Source: Episyrphus balteatus
Taxonomy: Eukaryota > Arthropoda > Insecta > Diptera > Syrphidae
Assembly: GCF_945859705.1 (NCBI RefSeq)
Contig: NC_079134.1
Coordinates: forward strand, 163,901,718 to 163,965,717
Length of the DNA stretch: 64,000 nt
Direction of reading: 5' to 3'
Part shown: in pieces, positions 60,268-64,000 of the stretch
Position numbering within the stretch: the first letter of the stretch is position 1
How the letters are laid out: each line of letters starts with the position of its first letter
Made by a program: the position numbers and the translations under genes
Notes under the pieces: generated by a model
What the model was told of the DNA's origin: nothing
Databases searched by the model: none
The model's input: only the letters and a program-made list of their open reading frames with translations

Positions 60268-61105
60268 TTTGATGATTTTTCCGAAATTCGTGATCTCACC
60301 ACATTCCGTGACTTTTCCGAATTCGTGATTTTACCGAAATCCGTGATTTTAACGGAATTCGTGATTTTACTGAAATCTGTGATTCTACTGAAATTCGTGA
60401 TTTAAACGAAAATTGCGATTTTAAAGAAATTTGTGATTTTACTGAAATCCGTGATTTTAACGAAACTCGTGATTTTACTGTAGTTCGTGATTTTTATAAA
60501 ATCCTTGATTTTCCCGAAATCCATTATTATACCGAAATCTGTGATTTTAACAAATTCGTGTTTTTACTGAAATCCGTGATTTTACTGAAATCTGTGATTT
60601 GACTGAAATCAGTGATTTTAACGAATTTCGTGATTTTACTGAAATCCGTGATTTTACGGAAACTCGTGATTTTAACGAAATTTGTGATTTCAACAAAATT
60701 CGTGATTTTTATAAAATTCTTGATTTTACCGAAATACGTTATTTTACCGAAATCTGTGATTTTAACAAATTCGTGATTTTACTGAAATCTGTGATTTTAT
60801 TGAAATCTTTGATTTGGCCGAAATCAGTGATTTTAACGAATTTCGTGATTTTACTGAAATCCGTGATTTTTATAAAATTCTTGATTTTACCGAAATCCGT
60901 TATTTTACCGAAATCTGTGATTTTAACAAGTTCGTGATTTTACTAAAATCTGTGCTTTTACTGAAATCTGTGATTTGGCCGAAATCAGTGATTTGACTGA
61001 AATTAGTGATTTTAACGAATTTCGTGATTTAACTGAAATTCGTGATTTTAACGAAATTCGTGATTTTAACGAAATTCGTGATTTTTACAAAATCCTTGAT
61101 TTTAA
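60268..61105 (+). repeat. 18-bp minisatellite array (about 46 units)
   Basis: Units of CGTGATTTTACTGAAATC and variants repeat head to tail for about 840 bp. Variant strings recur at about 216 bp (for example CAGTGATTTTAACGAATTTC at 60609 and 60825), i.e. 12 units, suggesting a higher-order unit. Because 18 is a multiple of three, two frames stay open (60599-60937, 60814-60996); the predicted FTEIRDFNE-type peptides are by-products. Confidence 0.9.
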
Positions 61106-61275
61106 GGGACTATATTCCATTGAGAATAATTAAATAGTTAAAAGGCGAACAAGTTGTAAAAACAGCAGGTATCTATTTCTAACAAAAAAAAACCAAACAA
61201 TTTAATTTATCAACTGGTCAAATGAGAGCGTATATTTAATACTGCCGAAATAGCAAAGTAATAAACACTATTTAT

Positions 61276-61730
61276 CTAACCCTTAATTGAGCTTAATTTT
61301 TCTGACTGAACAGCTGGATGTTTAGCAATGTATTCTAATGCACGTACAATAGCTTCTGGAACTGGTGGTGGAGTTGGTATATGGGCTCCTTTTGGCTGAT
61401 AACCATTTTCATCGGCAGTAAAACTAGTTTCGAATGTTTGGCCATCTTTAATGAATGAGAATAAACCTTCGATAACTTCCCCATCCTTATCACCAGCTTT
61501 CTTCAAATGTCCATCTTCAAGAATTTTTGTTCCATCAGCATCTTCAAGACTATTTAACCAAGAATATTAGTATTAAAAACTTCAACTTTGACATGTTTAA
61601 GAAAAGCTTACCGTAAATGAAAATTGCCATCATTTCCAATTGTTGATTCTAGAACAGGGCCATCTCTTGCAGCAGCACAATTAACAGCAGCAATGCCAAA
61701 TGCCAAACAAACAATCAAAATTGAATGCAT
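61276..61730 (-). CDS. Cuticular protein, RR-1 (CPR) family, two exons
   Basis: Exon 1 (61612-61730) and exon 2 (61276-61549) give 130 residues with canonical splice sites (intron 61550-61611, 62 bp). Signal peptide MHSILIVCLAFGIAAVNCAA, mature start near ARDG. The R&R region is somewhat divergent at its N-side (NDGNFHLRLEDADGTKILED) but ends in the classic FTADENGYQPKGAHIPTPPP. The tail VPEAIVRALEYIAKHPAVQ is a short amphipathic helix, as in many soft-cuticle CPRs. A minus-strand TATA box is at 61801-61808. The 18-bp satellite ends only 170 bp beyond its stop. Confidence 0.92.
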
Positions 61731-61800
61731 TTTTTTAAAGTGACTTATTTTGATAATGAACCTTAGGTAAATGATACTACTTTGATGAGATCACATTGAA

Positions 61801-61808
61801 TTTATATA
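61801..61808 (-). promoter_or_regulatory. TATA box of the third cuticular gene
   Basis: Minus-strand TATATAAA about 71 bp upstream of the ATG at 61730. A TCATTT near 61769-61774 could be the initiator, spacing about 36 bp; less certain. Confidence 0.55.
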
Positions 61809-62619
61809 GTAAATCGAAGCTTAACCCAAACAATAACAAAACAAGATTATCAATTAAATTTGCGTCTTACTTTCAATTCACAGCACCCAACCGTTTATCC
61901 TTATTCCAGTTTTTTTTTTTTTTTGTTTAGACCAGAATAACAAATTTTTTTTTAGGTTGACAAGTTTTTTATTCAATTGAAACTTGAGTACATTGTTTGG
62001 TAATTCCTGTTAAGGAATCGAATGATGAAATAAAAATGCACATTTAATAAATTTCATCGGCAGATGGTCTTTGATACCGTTAGAGTTGAGATCTTATAAA
62101 TTTAATCAATTAGAATTTTTAATATTTTTGGGTTTATTTTTAGTTCTATGCAATTCATATGCAAAAATTTGAAGAAATTGTCAGTTTTGGAGAAGATCCA
62201 TTGTCAATAAAATTATTTTGTGGCCTTACAAAACCGAAATATCAGTTGAATGAAATATAAATTAGTTTCCTCTACCTGTAAAAATTAGTTCATGTTCTAT
62301 GATTAGTTTTGAGCAAAACTATGAGTTTTGTAAAAAAGGACAAAATAATGGGTATATAAAATGCATTCAGTTGATAATGATGTTTAAAAGACACGCTTTC
62401 TGACTTTTTCATATCACATTATTCACTAAAAAAAAATTTTTTTAAAAAAAAGGTACACCTCACGGTGACGCCATTTCTCCTTTTTTATATATACTATTTA
62501 TGAAGAAAATCCTCGTAAGGCAGTGGAATATGCGGATGATCCATAGATAATCTAGTATTGGGTAAGTTTTTACCTGAGATCAGCGACAATCAATGATTTT
62601 GCATTGATGAAAATTAGTA

Positions 62620-62960
62620 CACATAGAATAAATAACGCAGGGATAACTATAATTCTTGTATATTATCTAACTTTATTTCTGGTGTATTTAACTTTATTCT
62701 TATTAAGTGTGTTATGTTTTCTCTGTGTAACTGGGCTGTGGGCTTAGTTACGAGTTACCCAAATTTAAGTGATGCTTCTTACAGCAGCTTAATGGTCAAA
62801 TTTTAACACTGTCTAGCTGTCTGGTAAAGATTCTGCACAGAGAGAAAATAACACAGGAATAACTTTACATCTGATAAATTTAACTTTATTTATGGTATAT
62901 TTAACTATGATGATTAAATATACCAGAAGTAAAGATATCCCTTGTGTTATTTTATCTTCG
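62620..62960. repeat. Two neighbouring copies of a palindromic MITE
   Basis: Copy 1 (62620-62740) runs from AATAAATAACGCAGGGATAA to GTGTGTTATGTTTTCTCTGT; copy 2 (62834-62960) from CACAGAGAGAAAATAACACA to GTGTTATTTTATCTTCGTGT. Both contain AACTTTATTT-TGGT-TATTTAAC in the centre. Separated by about 90 bp. Confidence 0.65.
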
Positions 62961-63284
62961 TGTAGACACTCAATTGAGCTGAAAGCTTAACACTTAAGAA
63001 AAGAGTTCTAGCTTCTAGGGCTACAGCAAAACCATTAGAAAAAAGTGGAGTGGAGTATGTGAATTGCTTTTGACTCTAACAGCTTAATTTTTAATTGCTA
63101 CTTTATTGAAATAGTTCAACATGTTACCCAGAAATAGAAATGTCGACATAAGTACGTTATTTGCAGTTTATTTTGAAAGTTTGGTTTTCTTGAAAACATG
63201 TACCAATGTTTACAAAAGTTAGAAATTTCAAAAACATATTTTCGCATGGGCTACTTCTTATACATGGATATCTCTGTATACTAT

Positions 63285-63745
63285 CAAACTATCGATAGTT
63301 TTAAAATATTCATTCATTCGATAGTTTAAATCATTCATTCATTTAGTTACTATTTTCATTCGAATAGTTTTTTCATTCGATAGTTTATTATTCGAATGTT
63401 TTTTTTTTATTTGATAGTTTTTTCATTCGAATAGTTTTTTTATACGATAGTTTTTTCATTCAAATAGATTTCTTTATACCATAGTTTTTTCATTCAAATA
63501 GTTTTTTTTATACGATTGTTTTTTCATTCAAATAGTTTTTTATTCGATAGTTTTTTCATTCGAATAGCTTTTTGTGTACGATAGTTTTTTCATTCCAATA
63601 GTTTTTGTATACAATAGTTCTTATTCGATAGTTTACTCGATAGTTTATTCGATAGTTTTTATTGGAATGAATGAATGAATGAATGAACTATTCGATAGCT
63701 CAAATCATTCAGTTACTAACTATCGATAGTTCAAATCATTCGATA
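63285..63745. repeat. TCGATAG minisatellite with inverted ends
   Basis: About 25 degenerate units of ATAGTTTTTTCATTCGA (16-17 bp) form the middle. The edges carry ACTATCGATAGTT (63289 and 63717) in a mirror arrangement with GAATGAATGAATGAAC blocks, so the whole is an inverted-repeat-capped array. The core contains TATCGATA, the DREF-site sequence of Drosophila, at both ends. Confidence 0.8.
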
Positions 63746-64000
63746 GTTCCCATCACTACTTAGAACCAACTTTATTTTAATTTTTTATTTTATCATCAAT
63801 CGATTGGGAGCACCATATTAACCTACCTTCCTTCATACCTAACATGAATAAATGATGTATGTTATTTCAATGGTTTTATAATAACCTTGTACTATAGTAC
63901 AGAAAATACTTTGTTACTAGTCTAACTTACGGACAGATTCTTCCGAGAAAACCTACACGCTATAAAAAAGTTGCGAACCTAGACGGCTGCTGTCTTGAAT

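Larger units (their letters stand above)
53000..61275. other. 8 kb spacer between second and third cuticular genes
   Basis: No gene supported. Mostly A/T-rich unique-looking sequence, with a palindromic element (54471-54665), a long inverted repeat (59255-60130) and an 18-bp minisatellite (60268-61105). A minus-strand frame at 57370-57606 has protein-like composition but no recognised family; it is left unassigned. Confidence 0.45.
61850..64000. other. Intergenic end of window with MITEs and a minisatellite
   Basis: No gene seen. Two adjacent MITE-like palindromes lie at 62620-62740 and 62834-62960, and a TTCGATAG-type array at 63285-63745. The remainder is A/T-rich. Confidence 0.5.

Noticed and set aside
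60268..61105. CRISPR-like or coding interpretation of the 18-bp array
   Set aside because: Units are contiguous with no spacers, in eukaryotic DNA; open frames follow from the 18-bp period.

Overview
The window reads as AT-rich nuclear DNA of a brachyceran (cyclorrhaphan-type) fly. The genes have short GT-AG introns. The protein set is typically dipteran: three RR-1 cuticular proteins, an FG nucleoporin, DERA, AFG1L, Spt4, and a BolA2-mevalonate kinase pair laid out like the dicistronic CG33672/CG33671 locus of Drosophila. From memory (not searched), DERA (CG8525), AFG1L (CG8520) and a Cpr cluster lie together at cytological 49A in D. melanogaster, so the window probably belongs to Muller element C. 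No prokaryotic features, CRISPR arrays or convincing tRNA genes were seen.

Layout. 1-2751: BolA2 then mevalonate kinase on +, 44 bp apart, apparently one dicistronic unit. 2817-7998: Spt4 on -, three exons; its second intron (4.7 kb) holds a large foldback element into which a copia-type LTR retrotransposon has recently inserted. 8000-9726: repeat-filled divergent intergenic region. 9727-15762: Nup54 on +, eight exons, with a foldback element in intron 1 and a dead LINE in intron 4. 16067-16849: an unrecognised secreted protein on -. 16850-20885: AT-rich spacer. 20886-21969: DERA on +. 23997-27442: AFG1L-type mitochondrial AAA ATPase on -, five exons. 27443-41190: a long gene-poor stretch with dispersed repeats and one island of more complex sequence near 31.0-32.4 kb. 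41191-41826, 52047-52865 and 61276-61730: three two-exon RR-1 cuticular protein genes (+, -, -), with TATA boxes, separated by about 10 kb spacers full of MITEs, satellites and inverted repeats.

Exon boundaries were read by hand from splice consensus, phase agreement and remembered family sequence, with no transcript data. The genes are mostly independent housekeeping functions (isoprenoid synthesis and Fe-S biology, transcription elongation, nuclear transport, deoxynucleotide catabolism, mitochondrial quality control) followed by a tissue-specific cuticle cluster. I found no clearly new multi-gene system. The most interesting content is the dicistronic pair, the nested transposons inside Spt4, several repeat families recurring within 64 kb, and one orphan secreted protein.
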